Part shown: piece after piece, positions 46,101-54,626 of the stretch
Layout of the letters: each line of letters starts with the position of its first letter
How positions within the stretch are numbered: the first letter of the stretch is position 1
Assembly: GCF_030056815.1 (NCBI RefSeq)
Contig: NZ_JASHKR010000020.1
Location: 18,867-82,866, forward strand
DNA length: 64,000 bases
Reading direction: 5' to 3'
Source: Rhodococcus sp. IEGM 1379
GTDB taxonomy: Bacteria > Actinomycetota > Actinomycetes > Mycobacteriales > Mycobacteriaceae
The notes under the pieces: generated by a model
Seen by the model: the letters and a program-made list of their open reading frames with translations, nothing else
What the model was told of the DNA's origin: nothing
The model's database searches: none
Made by a program: the position numbers and the translations under genes

Positions 46101-46718
46101 CATTCGCGGATCCAAACGCGGTATGAGAGTGAGCAATCGGCAGATGTCCAGCGCCATCGACGCACCGGCGCCACCAGCCATCGAGGAAACGACCAGCACG
46201 ATCGGGGCTTCACCGGGATCGAAGGACCCTCCGCCCGGAATGTTCAGCGAACGCATCTCGGTCTCGGTTCCGACGGTGAACAAAGTGTCCCAAGCCCGTT
46301 GCAGCACTTCGCTGATACCCGTTGTCTTACTCAGCGTGATCATGCGTCCGAGTGCACGGAACTGGCCGGCTCCCGAACCTATCGGCACCGGCACATTCCG
46401 CGGATCGCGGGGCGCCCAGGTCGCGATCGAGCTCAACTGCTGACGTGCGGTCAGCTGGTTGGAGAGTGCGTTGTCCAGCACCGCATATGAATCACCTTGC
46501 GGCCCGCTGCCGAAGTAACTACCACCCTGGTCGCGGACATTGTTGAGTCCGTCCGGACCTGACTCGGGGGCGGTCGGAACGTCGAGGCTCACGAACTGCC
46601 AGCCGGACGGAATCTTGTCGACGCCGGCAGCTGCAAGATCGGAGCGCAGCTGATCCATCATGTAGGCCAACGTGACCGCGCCCGATCCGCCGCAACCAAC
46701 TACCAGAAAACGCCTCAT
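43143..46718 (-). CDS. Tubulin/FtsZ-superfamily large protein
   Basis: A 1191-aa protein from ATG 46718 (GAGAGGAC upstream); the extra upstream frame to 47015 lies inside the vWA gene and is Arg-rich, so it is rejected. The N-terminal domain has the tubulin-type nucleotide loops: VVGCGGSGAVT (T1, 7-17), and the glycine-rich tubulin signature SMAGGAGAS (T4, 179-187). Further on are a QNAIYRGLGRGLSGLM region and a long C-terminal half with helical and Trp-rich segments. This fits the large tubulin-like proteins (Pfam Tubulin_2 class) encoded beside vWA and GTPase genes. GTP-driven polymerisation is possible but unproven. It sits between the displayed vWA protein and the 911-aa membrane protein. 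Confidence 0.85.
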   Translation of the reverse strand: MRRFLVVGCGGSGAVTLAYMMDQLRSDLAAAGVDKIPSGWQFVSLDVPTAPESGPDGLNNVRDQGGSYFGSGPQGDSYAVLDNALSNQLTARQQLSSIATWAPRDPRNVPVPIGSGAGQFRALGRMITLSKTTGISEVLQRAWDTLFTVGTETEMRSLNIPGGGSFDPGEAPIVLVVSSMAGGAGASMALDICRLLTLIPRLDPRMMGVFMVAPDIFDGLGKSATTGVSANALAMLGEIVASQMGSARDHDVTILKALGQQNGEGAEVPFARVFPVGRRVGTEGAPFGDGSQNAIYRGLGRGLSGLMMSGAATRQFIQYDLTNGGGLAGLREHIGWGAGAWDSLPWGTFGFSSLSMGRDRYAEYSAQRLARSSVDRLLDGHLQRGNPASDEEQVNAILDSQWPSILARVGLSDRNAGGGGAAPANVGGWITGTVLPWDEIGRMSRQIVESQLRPYIPSGDGMNAKQWVPDVQMAIRGRSIALRGTSDNAALLHAFGWQDRIVHNIESMVGEAISTLGLPYATAIVNRLAAYLRDIIRPAAEDLAKLAPADITAPTPGVTATLASLNGTIPMSAAVIDSVVAEYQGNVSRQIYSTLSGKVRDIAAALVPEITTPLLAALNESQTVLRIASKTPAIDVGLARLETDQYAAWPSDAAERVPQRFAEANNEVMLTPSAEFLSQYRSDLPMAVAEDSSVPPPFETAVQIASQRVVTGQWPTTDGSRAPGQVVPLIERTATWRSKAFPVNPSTNEALIPSAARYDIHLRGAELLDRARAYVSRTGESFDRFCKVTLRDYIVASGVPEYELSQRTSLLLSKFGEALSLARPLASVNQQAMEALHPGQQIAYRYKFSAVPFLNLPVSDLLAQVISHNPKIDRETGDGFGRVLTDEGGLKRLDIFGSYPNYSPLAYDSVLKPAAKQWADSTPSQQEAFWSMRRSRPLAASLPMHENERRAMTAGWFLGLVLGRIRIPAPPFLEPVRVWSAADSAWLDFPNPLLTPPARFGANNDWLPAVLESVLLAMAQSHQQPVMSSMYPYRALRSIYDATLEDPARGINEISAKAALTDWLRTGETQTGWPSAVPESDGASTTKERSAKAVEWLDRLNAFAGHHYMAPGQDGAAGGGTFSLITSRGQASKTPIFRDLAPDVFWATAELSTMVKECEEAAMRPVQSGIPTMPSAGFGDNDIVIPDLGQF

Positions 46719-46758
46719 GCCGGTCCTCTCGAAATGATGATGCTTACGCTGAAAGTCA

Positions 46759-49524
46759 TTACCGCCCTCGACCGTCCGGCGGTCCGAACGGATCGAACCC
46801 GCTCGGCGGCGCAAATGGATCCGCGTTGCCGCCGGCGGCCGGCGGCGCCCAAGTCGACTCATCCGGATGTCCGCTTGCCGGCTGGAAACCGCCCGGTACG
46901 GCTCCACCCTGCGGGCCACCGAACGGGTCGGCCGCCGACGAAACCTGCTGGCCGCCCGGACTATTCGGCCCGCCGGAAACTCCACCGGTACCGGGAGTGC
47001 CGACTGATGTTGCACGCAACTGGGACACCGCGTTGGCTACGTTTCTCCGGACGTTGTCGAGCACTCGTCCGACCCGATTCTCGTCGGCATCCGCACTGAT
47101 CAGCAGCAACAGCGTCGAAGATTCTGCGGGGCCGTTCGGATCGTGGAAGACCGCCCACGAGTTGTGTACTGCCAGCGGAAGTCGTGCGTTGCCGGCTTTG
47201 TCCGTTGCCGGAGTCGAACCCGACGCACCGAGCAATCCCGGCAGTGCTGCACTGACGTATCCGGCACCGACCGGTGACAGTCCGACGTGTGTGCGCAATT
47301 CGACGCCGTCGGCGTCGAGCACGCGAGTCGCTTCGTGCATTCCGCGAACCGACTCGACAAGATCACGGTCACGCAGTTCGAACGGTCGCCCCTCGCGGAG
47401 AATTTCACCGTTTCTGATCTCGATCGGGAATTGCTTCGCCTTGAGCCCACCCGCCGGAATTTTTGCGGTCAGCCACTTACCCAAGTAGAGAAGCAGCAGC
47501 GGGATACCCGGACCGAGGATCAGTGCGACGATCAGTGTCAGCCAGAAGCGGCCCGGAGCGACCTGCTTCTGGACGTCCGCTGTGAACTCCACGGGCACGG
47601 AGACCTCGCGGTCGTTCTCCCCAGCCGGCGATACCAACAGTGACATCGTGCCGCTGACGGTTCCGTTGGCGGCGTTCTCGATGTCGATCGACACCGGCAG
47701 TGTGCCAGTCGAATCGAGGCACTGCGCGTCACCCGACGTGGTCAGCACAACCGATCCGATGCCATCCGGTGATCCCTTGATCGACACCGGATTACCCGCG
47801 TCGAGTCGAACGCATCCTGCGCCGGTGACGTCGAGAGTTCGATCGAACCGTCCGCTACCTTCGAGCGTGCCGAAGTCGACTCGCGTCGGAAGCGACGGGA
47901 ATCCGATCGGAGGAGCGACGGGCAGAGCGATGTCGACCGACTGAGGCGTCAATGCCGTTCCCGGCTCGACGCCACCGTCCGCTCGCGTTGCGTTCGCCGT
48001 CGTGACGTTGAGGGTGAGGCGTAGCGTCGAATCTCCGGGTGGCACGTCGGTGAGGTCGAGTTCTAGCGACTCACCGATTCGGTCCTTCGGCAACGGCGCT
48101 GCCACGTCGTGGACGGTACCGGTCGAATCCACGATCGAGACCGACAGTTCTGCCGATCCCAGCAACGTTTCCGGATCGATCGGCGCGCGATCGGCTCCGA
48201 CGATTCCGAGTTCGATGGCACTGGTCTTCTCACCGGTATGAACTGCGGTCGTCTTCTGGCCCAGCCACGCCGGAAACAGGTTGCCGGAAATATGAATGTT
48301 GGACTTGGATCGCGCCTGCGACGCAGACCCTGTCGGATCGACGAATGCCAGTGCCCACACGCCCTGCCATTGAGGCGAACCCGCATCGGTCATCGAGAAG
48401 GACACCGAATTCGGCGATTCCCATCGATAGTTGATCTCGACCCCGCCGAGCTGTCCACGAGAATCGGTTCCCACGGCGGTCAACGGCAAGGCCAGTTGCT
48501 CTCCGTTCGGAGAAATCAATGTCGGGATCAAGCCAGGTGCGTCTGCAAAGCCGAGCACGTTGACGGCGCTGATCGAGCTGTCCAGGACAAACCTGTGCTT
48601 GCCTTCCTCACACACGTCTCGGACGCAGACACCGCTCTCACGTTCCAATGGCGCCTGGCCTGGCGTGCTGATGGAGTCAAATGCAAACAGCAGGTCGTCG
48701 ATGTTCTGGGCGAGGAAGAATTCACCGGGCGGCGGAGCTTGCACAGCGCCGCACTCAGTACCGTCGCCGGAAGTTCCGGAGGTGATCGCACGCATCAGAT
48801 CGAAGTCGTCGGCGACGGCAGTACCGGCCGCAAGACCGACGCCGAACATCTTGATTCCGGCGCTGCGTATCTGGTCAGCGATGCCGGCCGGTCGGCAGAT
48901 CGATGCGGTTGCCGCTGCAATGACCGCCTTGACGCCGTCCGGCGAACCCAATGTTGCTCCCGGCGCATAGGGCTTGCTGCCGTCGCGTTCGGTGAAGTCC
49001 AGTTTGCCGTCGGAGAACCATGCGATTGCCTGGCACCGCCTGGATCCGTCGGCGTTCTGCGGGCGATCACCCAGATCGCCCCGAGCGCCGTCCATCGCCC
49101 CCCAGTAATCGGTGTCGATTCCGTTTGTCCGGCTGCGGAACTCGTCGACCGAACTCTTGAGCGTGGGTAACGTTCCGGAATCGAGAGACGTCCAACCCGT
49201 GTGCACCGTGTAATCGCTCGAGAACCCGGCGATGGCGACGTTGAGGTCTACCGCGGCGGATTCTCCGAAAGCAGTAAGACGGTCCAACAGGAAATTTGCT
49301 GCGGATACTCGCGCCGCATCGGGGTCGGATATCTGGAGGCTCGACGACTCGTCGACCAGAAGGAGGAGATCTCCCGCCTGTTGCGAAGCGAGGCAAGAAC
49401 CGAAGTCCTCGACCGCCGAAGTCGTATTTCCGGCTGCTTGCGCCGTGACGACTCCGAGACCGCTAGCGGCATTGAGCATCAGTATTCCGAAAACGAAGAG
49501 CGCGCCGGCGCGCATTCTGCTCAC
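46759..49524 (-). CDS. Membrane-anchored extracellular vWA protein
   Basis: A 921-aa protein. GTG 49524 overlaps the previous stop as GTGA; ATG 49515 is close behind. A signal peptide (ALFVFGILMLNAASGLGVVTAQAAG) is followed by a vWA domain with MIDAS D58-x-S60-x-S62 (LLLLVDESSSLQ) and cysteines suggesting disulfides outside the cell. Beta-rich domains follow to about 640, then one transmembrane helix (FWLTLIVALILGPGIPLLLLYLG). A cytoplasmic part with FPIEIRNGEILREGRPFEL and AVHNSWAVFHDP comes next, ending in a Gly/Pro-rich tail. The protein could sense an extracellular ligand or metal and pass a signal to the tubulin-like protein encoded 40 nt downstream. Confidence 0.8.
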   Translation of the reverse strand: MSRMRAGALFVFGILMLNAASGLGVVTAQAAGNTTSAVEDFGSCLASQQAGDLLLLVDESSSLQISDPDAARVSAANFLLDRLTAFGESAAVDLNVAIAGFSSDYTVHTGWTSLDSGTLPTLKSSVDEFRSRTNGIDTDYWGAMDGARGDLGDRPQNADGSRRCQAIAWFSDGKLDFTERDGSKPYAPGATLGSPDGVKAVIAAATASICRPAGIADQIRSAGIKMFGVGLAAGTAVADDFDLMRAITSGTSGDGTECGAVQAPPPGEFFLAQNIDDLLFAFDSISTPGQAPLERESGVCVRDVCEEGKHRFVLDSSISAVNVLGFADAPGLIPTLISPNGEQLALPLTAVGTDSRGQLGGVEINYRWESPNSVSFSMTDAGSPQWQGVWALAFVDPTGSASQARSKSNIHISGNLFPAWLGQKTTAVHTGEKTSAIELGIVGADRAPIDPETLLGSAELSVSIVDSTGTVHDVAAPLPKDRIGESLELDLTDVPPGDSTLRLTLNVTTANATRADGGVEPGTALTPQSVDIALPVAPPIGFPSLPTRVDFGTLEGSGRFDRTLDVTGAGCVRLDAGNPVSIKGSPDGIGSVVLTTSGDAQCLDSTGTLPVSIDIENAANGTVSGTMSLLVSPAGENDREVSVPVEFTADVQKQVAPGRFWLTLIVALILGPGIPLLLLYLGKWLTAKIPAGGLKAKQFPIEIRNGEILREGRPFELRDRDLVESVRGMHEATRVLDADGVELRTHVGLSPVGAGYVSAALPGLLGASGSTPATDKAGNARLPLAVHNSWAVFHDPNGPAESSTLLLLISADADENRVGRVLDNVRRNVANAVSQLRATSVGTPGTGGVSGGPNSPGGQQVSSAADPFGGPQGGAVPGGFQPASGHPDESTWAPPAAGGNADPFAPPSGFDPFGPPDGRGR

Positions 49525-50069
49525 AGCCGTCCAATCCAATCAGCAATGTTCCACGCACTGATCAGTACTGCAATGCATGAAACAGCGAGTACGACGCGGG
49601 TCGCCCAGGGCACCCACAATGGCTCCGAATAGAACGCACTGGCCCGGGCCTGCGTATCTCGGTAGGTAAAGGCAGCAAGCAACCCGATTGCCACGGGGCC
49701 ACTGAGCACCCAGGCGACGACAGCAAGTGGCCCCGAATCGAGCACAGCCAAGGCTACGACGGCCACGATCAGCCCGATCACCGCAGCGGCTCCGGCAGCG
49801 GTCAACCATGCTGTCGGCGCGGTACGCATCTGAACGGGTGCACTTGGGCTGACAGCACCGAAGGAATCGACGGCAGCCATACCCGGCGGTTGCCCGAAGG
49901 CCGATGGGGGCTGCCCGAAACCCCGTGTTGGCTGCTGGCTCAGCGGCGGAGCGCCGAATCCGCCGGAGGACCGAGTGAAGTCGCCGGCTCCCTGGTCAGG
50001 TACGCCACTGTTTCCCGGCTGCGGACGTGAATATTCGCTGAAGTCGAATGGATCAGGCGGACGTACCAA
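49521..50069 (-). CDS. Membrane protein with Pro/Gly-rich N-terminus, first gene of the cluster
   Basis: A 182-aa protein starting at TTG 50069, supported by AAGGAG 6 nt upstream. The first about 85 residues are low-complexity (PRPQPGNSG, PTRGFGQPP, FGQPPGMAAV). Three or four helices follow (AGAAAVIGLIVAVVALAVL, LAVVAWVLSGPVAIGLLAAF, VVLAVSCIAVLISAWNIADWI). The same Pro/Gly-rich style appears in the tail of the vWA protein whose start overlaps this stop by 4 nt. As the first gene of the array it should lie next to the cluster promoter. Confidence 0.75.
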   Translation of the reverse strand: MVRPPDPFDFSEYSRPQPGNSGVPDQGAGDFTRSSGGFGAPPLSQQPTRGFGQPPSAFGQPPGMAAVDSFGAVSPSAPVQMRTAPTAWLTAAGAAAVIGLIVAVVALAVLDSGPLAVVAWVLSGPVAIGLLAAFTYRDTQARASAFYSEPLWVPWATRVVLAVSCIAVLISAWNIADWIGRL

Positions 50070-50421
50070 GGAACGCTCCTTGCAATGGGAATTGAAACGG
50101 CAACCAGAACTCGGAGAGCACTTACTGAAATACTTCGGTCAAACGAACCGCATTGCTACATTTGCGTTATCAGGGCGTCGAACGACCACTAGGGTCCCTC
50201 CCGGAATTGCACGAACATATATCACCACACGAGTCGGACAATTTCCTCGGTGACCCTCGAAATGAACCGAGCCGAGGTATAGATCTCGGACGGATCGCCC
50301 AGACTAGACTGGAGATTCACCGCCGATGTGCGGCTTGTAAATCGAAAGGCACGTCATCACGCAATCTCCCGCTCCGCACGACATCTACTTCGTACCACCG
50401 GAGCAGGACACCCCTGAACCC
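50070..50421. other. Divergent intergenic region, likely promoters
   Basis: About 350 bases separate the TTG start of the 13-gene cluster from the GTG start of the divergent Stealth-type gene. No gene is credible. It should carry the cluster promoter near 50070-50200. The Stealth frame is open back to 50341 (stop at 50338) but contains no usual start codon in that extension. Confidence 0.5.
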
Positions 50422-51954
50422 GTGAAACCCGTCTCGGCTTCGGTACGCGCCCGATTGAACGATCGCCCTGAAACCGTGCGATTCAAGAATCGGTTCGCAC
50501 TCCCGATCACCACCACGACCCCGCTCGAAGCGATGATCGAGGATCTTCTGTTCATCCGCGACATTCTCGACGCGGCTGGAATCGAATACCTTCTCGTCCG
50601 CGGCAACGACGAGCGCGCGGTCATCGCCGTCAACTGGATCTACCGCAAGAAATTGCGGCGCGCCTTGATCGAAGGGTGCCAGGACACACCGTTCTATTCG
50701 AAGACTCTCGACGCAAAGAAAAGTCCGGCACTCCTGATCGCCGACGGCAGTATTTCCACCACACCGAAAGCACGCATCTTTCGGTTGTTCCGCCCTCGGG
50801 TACATGTGACGAGCGGCCTCAACTACGGGGCGAATATCGGTCTTCAGATCGAACTGTGGTCCATGTCCGAAGAAGAAATAGTTCTACCCGTGGAGAATTC
50901 CCTGACGCGGCGCACCGTGCGACCGGAAGAAGCAGTCCGCGGGACGGTGGAACGTTTCGGCAGAACCTGGCCGACGATCGAGAACATGTTCGCCGACCAC
51001 GCGTCGGACATCAATTTCGACATCGACCTCGTCTTCTCGTGGGTTGACGGTTCTTCCAAGGAGTTTCAGGCTCAGCGGGCACTCCGGATGAAGAACTACG
51101 TTGTCGGTGAAGGCGACGATTCCGCGGCGCGCTTTCGACAGATCGACGAATTGAAATACGCACTGCGATCCGTGCACATGTACGCCCCGTGGATCCGACG
51201 GATATTTATTGCTACCGATTCCGAACGACCCGCCTGGCTCGCCGACGATCCGCGCGTCACATTCATGCCGAGTGAAGAATTCTTCGCCGATACAACTGTG
51301 CTGCCGACACACAACTCGCAGGCCGTCGAATGCCAATTGCATCACATACCGGGCCTTTCCGAGCATTTCCTCTACTCCAATGACGACATGTTTTTCGGCC
51401 GACCCGTCAGTCCGGACATGTTCTTCTCCCCCGGCGGTATCAGTATGTTCATCGAAGCTGACACCCGAATCGGGCTGGGGCATAACGACGACGACCGCAG
51501 TGGATTCGAAAATGCGGCTCGGGTCAATCGACGACTCTTACAAGAGCGGTTCGGATTGATGACAACTCGTCATCTCGAACACGCCGCAACGCCCTTGCGT
51601 AAAAGCGTCATGGCGGAAATGGAAGTCGAATTCGCGGCGGATTTCGCAGCAACTGCGGCAAGTACTTTCCGCGCGAGCTCCAATATTTCGGTGACCAACT
51701 CGCTGTACCACTACTACACCTTGATGAGCGGACGATCTGTCGTACAGAAGTCTGCGACAGTCAAGTACGTCGACACCACCGTCCACGCTGGCCTTCGACA
51801 GATGAATTCATTGCTCGAGAATCGTTCGATGGATTTCTTCTGCCTCAATGACGGCAGTGCACCCGAGATCGACCTCGAGCTGCGCACACAAAAAGTGACC
51901 GAATTCCTCGAGAATTACTACCCCATCCCAGCTCCGTGGGAGCACCGCAGTTGA
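50422..51954 (+). CDS. Stealth-type sugar-phosphate transferase
   Basis: A 510-aa protein starting at GTG 50422. It carries the four Stealth conserved regions: CR1 FDIDLVFSWVDGSSKEFQ; CR2 QIDELKYALRSVHMYAPWIRRIFIATD, continuing with LPTHNSQAVECQLHHIPGLSEHFLYSNDDMFFG; CR3 and CR4 later (RLLQERFGLMTTRHLEHAATPL). Stealth proteins transfer hexose-1-phosphate from UDP-sugar to a polymer, in capsule or phosphoglycan synthesis, and relate to the human GlcNAc-1-phosphotransferase. Here the target may be an envelope glycan. It is divergent from the tubulin/GTPase cluster; a functional link is not shown. Confidence 0.88.
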   Translation: MKPVSASVRARLNDRPETVRFKNRFALPITTTTPLEAMIEDLLFIRDILDAAGIEYLLVRGNDERAVIAVNWIYRKKLRRALIEGCQDTPFYSKTLDAKKSPALLIADGSISTTPKARIFRLFRPRVHVTSGLNYGANIGLQIELWSMSEEEIVLPVENSLTRRTVRPEEAVRGTVERFGRTWPTIENMFADHASDINFDIDLVFSWVDGSSKEFQAQRALRMKNYVVGEGDDSAARFRQIDELKYALRSVHMYAPWIRRIFIATDSERPAWLADDPRVTFMPSEEFFADTTVLPTHNSQAVECQLHHIPGLSEHFLYSNDDMFFGRPVSPDMFFSPGGISMFIEADTRIGLGHNDDDRSGFENAARVNRRLLQERFGLMTTRHLEHAATPLRKSVMAEMEVEFAADFAATAASTFRASSNISVTNSLYHYYTLMSGRSVVQKSATVKYVDTTVHAGLRQMNSLLENRSMDFFCLNDGSAPEIDLELRTQKVTEFLENYYPIPAPWEHRS

Positions 51955-51956
51955 TC

Positions 51957-52856
51957 CTAACTGCCTGCAGTACTTAATGTTTCACTGACCACAATGCCCG
52001 CAGCGGCCAATTTGACCGCCGCTGCGGCAGCGTCGACAGGCTCACCCACTGTGGGGTAGGCGCCGATCGGAACCACCGAATGAACGATCGTGTCGGCGTA
52101 CACGTGAACCAGATTGCAGCCCTGTGCACCGTCTCGGCCACGCTGGCCACCCACTTCGACGTTGAGGTCCTGGGTGTAACAGGTCGACGACGCCACCGAT
52201 ACCGGAATCCCGGCGAAGGTCGCCATCGTCGAATAGTGCAGGTGCCCAGCCAGAATGGACCTCACATCACTACCACGAAGCACATCGGCCAACCGTGACT
52301 GGTCTCGAAGTTCGACAGAAACCGCCAGGTCCTGAATACACGGAACCGGCGGATGATGAAGGGCCAGAATCGTTCCGTCCGGAGCGGGACTTGCCAACTC
52401 GGTTCGGAGCCATTCCAACTGGGCGTCGGTGATCTCGCCGTAGTGATGACCGGGAACACTCGAATCCAGAGTGATGATGCGGAGTCCGTTGACGTCGTAC
52501 ACACGATCGACCGGCTGTTGTGACGGCAACTCGTTCAGCAACGACGTCCGGAAGTGTTCACGATCGTCGTGGTTACCCATCGCCCAGATGACCGCGGCAC
52601 CGACGCCGGCTGCCACCGGCTCCACAATTGCCTTCAGTTTCTCGTACGCATCAGGTTCCCCGCCGTCGGTCAGATCACCGGTGAAGATCAATGCCTGCGG
52701 GCGCGCCCCGGAATTTTCGACACCGGCCAGGACCTCGCGAAGTCGCGCTTCCGCATCGACTGCGTCGTAGAGGTCCCCTTCGGCAACGAGGTGGGTGTCA
52801 CTCACGTGCACCAGGAAATGCTTGGGATGTGGGTACTCGGCATGTCGAACGCTCAT
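51957..52856 (-). CDS. CpdA-like metallophosphoesterase (cyclic nucleotide phosphodiesterase)
   Basis: A 299-aa enzyme from ATG 52856 with a GAGAGA ribosome-site candidate; a longer frame upstream is rejected as it lacks family sequence. Metal-binding motifs are complete: VHVSDTHL (motif I), FTGDLTDGG (II), AMGNHDD (III), ALHHPPVPC (IV) and LAGHLHYS (V). This is the class III 3',5'-cyclic AMP phosphodiesterase layout (CpdA/Rv0805-like). It would hydrolyse cAMP or other phosphodiesters in the cytoplasm. It converges on the Stealth gene with only 2 nt between the stops. Confidence 0.88.
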   Translation of the reverse strand: MSVRHAEYPHPKHFLVHVSDTHLVAEGDLYDAVDAEARLREVLAGVENSGARPQALIFTGDLTDGGEPDAYEKLKAIVEPVAAGVGAAVIWAMGNHDDREHFRTSLLNELPSQQPVDRVYDVNGLRIITLDSSVPGHHYGEITDAQLEWLRTELASPAPDGTILALHHPPVPCIQDLAVSVELRDQSRLADVLRGSDVRSILAGHLHYSTMATFAGIPVSVASSTCYTQDLNVEVGGQRGRDGAQGCNLVHVYADTIVHSVVPIGAYPTVGEPVDAAAAAVKLAAAGIVVSETLSTAGS

Positions 52857-53175
52857 CGGTCTCTCGCTTCCGCTAGCCGACGTGCAGGCGCCGGTGCACC
52901 TACGAACTTCGACACTAGTCACCGCCCATTTCGCACTGTCCGGGCACACCCTCGAGCAGCCCGCGGCAATCGGTAGTTTAAGCAACGAGTACTCTGTGCC
53001 GAGTGTTGCTCCTGACCTCTCGACGCTACGTCGACCTTCGCCTGCAGGCGAGCGCTATGTGTATGCGCTCGCTCTGACCTAGCGCGTACCAGGACACATT
53101 TTTCGCGAAACCCCGCCTGAATCTCTTCATGGCGTGCTGTGTTTTGCTCTCTTCGATTTTTCGAAAGGCATTGTC
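52857..53175. promoter_or_regulatory. Divergent promoter region, phosphodiesterase and symporter
   Basis: These 319 bases hold no credible gene. Two palindromes stand out: GAGTACTC (52987-52994) and TTTCGCGAAA (53101-53110). The second lies 66 nt before the symporter start and could be a regulator site. No confident -35/-10 pair was assigned. Confidence 0.4.
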
Positions 53176-54549
53176 ATGCCCAGCTCCACCCAAACCGGCG
53201 CACCGGAAAGCTCAAGGACTCGATTTCCTTCTTGGGCAACATCATTCGGACCGCAGATTATCGCCGGCCTCATCATCGGCGTGATCATCGGCCTCGTTGC
53301 ACGTGCGATGCCCGACGCCGCCGACGGCAATAGCAACTGGCTCATCGGCACCGTGGCGACCATCGGTTCCAGCTACGTCAAGCTACTCACCGTGGCCGTG
53401 ATTCCGCTGGTGTTCACTGCCATCGTCAGCTCGATCGCCAACCTCCGTGAGGTCGCGAATGCCGCCCGCCTGGCAGTCCAGACTTTGCTGTGGTTCGCGA
53501 TCACCGCGTTCATCGCCGTGATCATCGGTATCGTCGTCGGCCTGATCACCGATCCGGGATCGCGGACCGATGTCGCCATCGATGCGGCCAAGGAACCGAA
53601 GAGTTCCGGTTCCTGGTGGGCGTTTGTCACCGGTTTGGTACCCAACAACTTCCTCGGCCTGGGCGCTAAGACGTCAGTTGTGGAAGGCGCAGCCACCACG
53701 TCGCTGAGCTTCAACGTTCTGCAGTTGCTCGTCATTGCCGCAGCTATCGGTATCGCCGCTCTGAAGATCGGTGCGAAGGCCGAACCGTTCCTCGAGTTCA
53801 ACGCTTCGTTGCTGGCCATCATTCAGAAGATCCTGTGGTGGATCATCCGTCTAGCACCGATCGGCACCGCCGCCCTGATCGCCAACGCCGTCGCAACCTA
53901 CGGCTGGGACGCCATCGGCTCGCTCGGCGTCTTCACGGCCGCCGTCTACATCGGCCTCGCCATCGTCTTCTTCGTCGTGTACCCGGCCCTCATTGCCGCA
54001 CACGGCCTCTCGGTTCGGAACTTCTTCTCCGGCGTGTGGCCGGCCACACAGCTCGGCTTCGTTTCCCGCTCGTCGATCGGCACCCTGCCGTTGACCGAAC
54101 GCGTCACCGAACGCAATCTCGGTGTTCCCCGCGAATACGCGTCGTTCGCCGTGCCGCTCGGTGCCACCACCAAGATGGACGGTTGCGCCGCCATCTACCC
54201 CGCAATCGCAGCGATCTTCGTCGCCGGTTTCTACGACGTCCCGCTCTCCTTCACCGATTACCTGCTGATCATCGTGGTTTCGGTCATCGGTTCTGCTGCA
54301 ACTGCCGGCACCACGGGTGCAACGGTCATGCTCACGCTGACCCTCTCGACGTTGGGCCTCCCGCTCGCCGGCGTCGGACTGCTGCTGGCTGTCGAACCGA
54401 TCGTCGACATGGGCCGTACCGCAGTCAACGTCACCGGCCAGGCACTTGTCCCGGTCATCGTCGCCAAGCGTGAAGGCATTCTCGACACCGCACGCTTCAA
54501 TGCTCCGCGCAACGGAGATCCCTTCTCCGAGGAGCTTGTCGACGCCTGA
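53176..54549 (+). CDS. Dicarboxylate/glutamate:cation symporter (SDF/DAACS family)
   Basis: A 457-aa membrane protein starting at ATG 53176 with GAAAGG 8 nt upstream. It shows the family's C-terminal core: the serine-rich hairpin SRSSIGTLPLTERV, the helix-7 NMDGxA-type motif here as KMDGCAAIYP, hairpin 2 GSAATAGTTGATVML, and the substrate region in PIVDMGRTAVNVTGQAL. It imports C4-dicarboxylates, glutamate or aspartate with protons or sodium. The Asn-to-Lys change before MDG (TKMDG) is seen in some members. It is monocistronic, with a very strong terminator after the stop. Confidence 0.88.
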   Translation: MPSSTQTGAPESSRTRFPSWATSFGPQIIAGLIIGVIIGLVARAMPDAADGNSNWLIGTVATIGSSYVKLLTVAVIPLVFTAIVSSIANLREVANAARLAVQTLLWFAITAFIAVIIGIVVGLITDPGSRTDVAIDAAKEPKSSGSWWAFVTGLVPNNFLGLGAKTSVVEGAATTSLSFNVLQLLVIAAAIGIAALKIGAKAEPFLEFNASLLAIIQKILWWIIRLAPIGTAALIANAVATYGWDAIGSLGVFTAAVYIGLAIVFFVVYPALIAAHGLSVRNFFSGVWPATQLGFVSRSSIGTLPLTERVTERNLGVPREYASFAVPLGATTKMDGCAAIYPAIAAIFVAGFYDVPLSFTDYLLIIVVSVIGSAATAGTTGATVMLTLTLSTLGLPLAGVGLLLAVEPIVDMGRTAVNVTGQALVPVIVAKREGILDTARFNAPRNGDPFSEELVDA

Positions 54550-54559
54550 TCACTGCTTC

Positions 54560-54612
54560 ACACGGCAGCGTCCCCGCACCATTGAGCTTTCGGTGCGGGG
54601 ACGCTGCTGTGT
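54560..54612. terminator. Very strong terminator between symporter and mycolyltransferase genes
   Basis: A 21-bp stem (54560-54580 against 54592-54612) with a single G-T wobble and an 11-nt loop lies between the convergent symporter stop (54549) and the mycolyltransferase stop (54627). It can work in both directions. Confidence 0.85.
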
Positions 54613-54626
54613 GCCAGGACTAACGC

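Noticed and set aside
44436..46490. 684-aa open frame on the + strand antisense to the tubulin-like gene
   Set aside because: Composition is Arg/Asp/His-rich without motifs, and the minus strand has a clear tubulin-like protein.
46719..47015. 99-residue N-terminal extension of the tubulin-like protein
   Set aside because: It overlaps the end of the vWA gene, is Arg-rich, and ATG 46718 has a ribosome site directly before the T1 loop.
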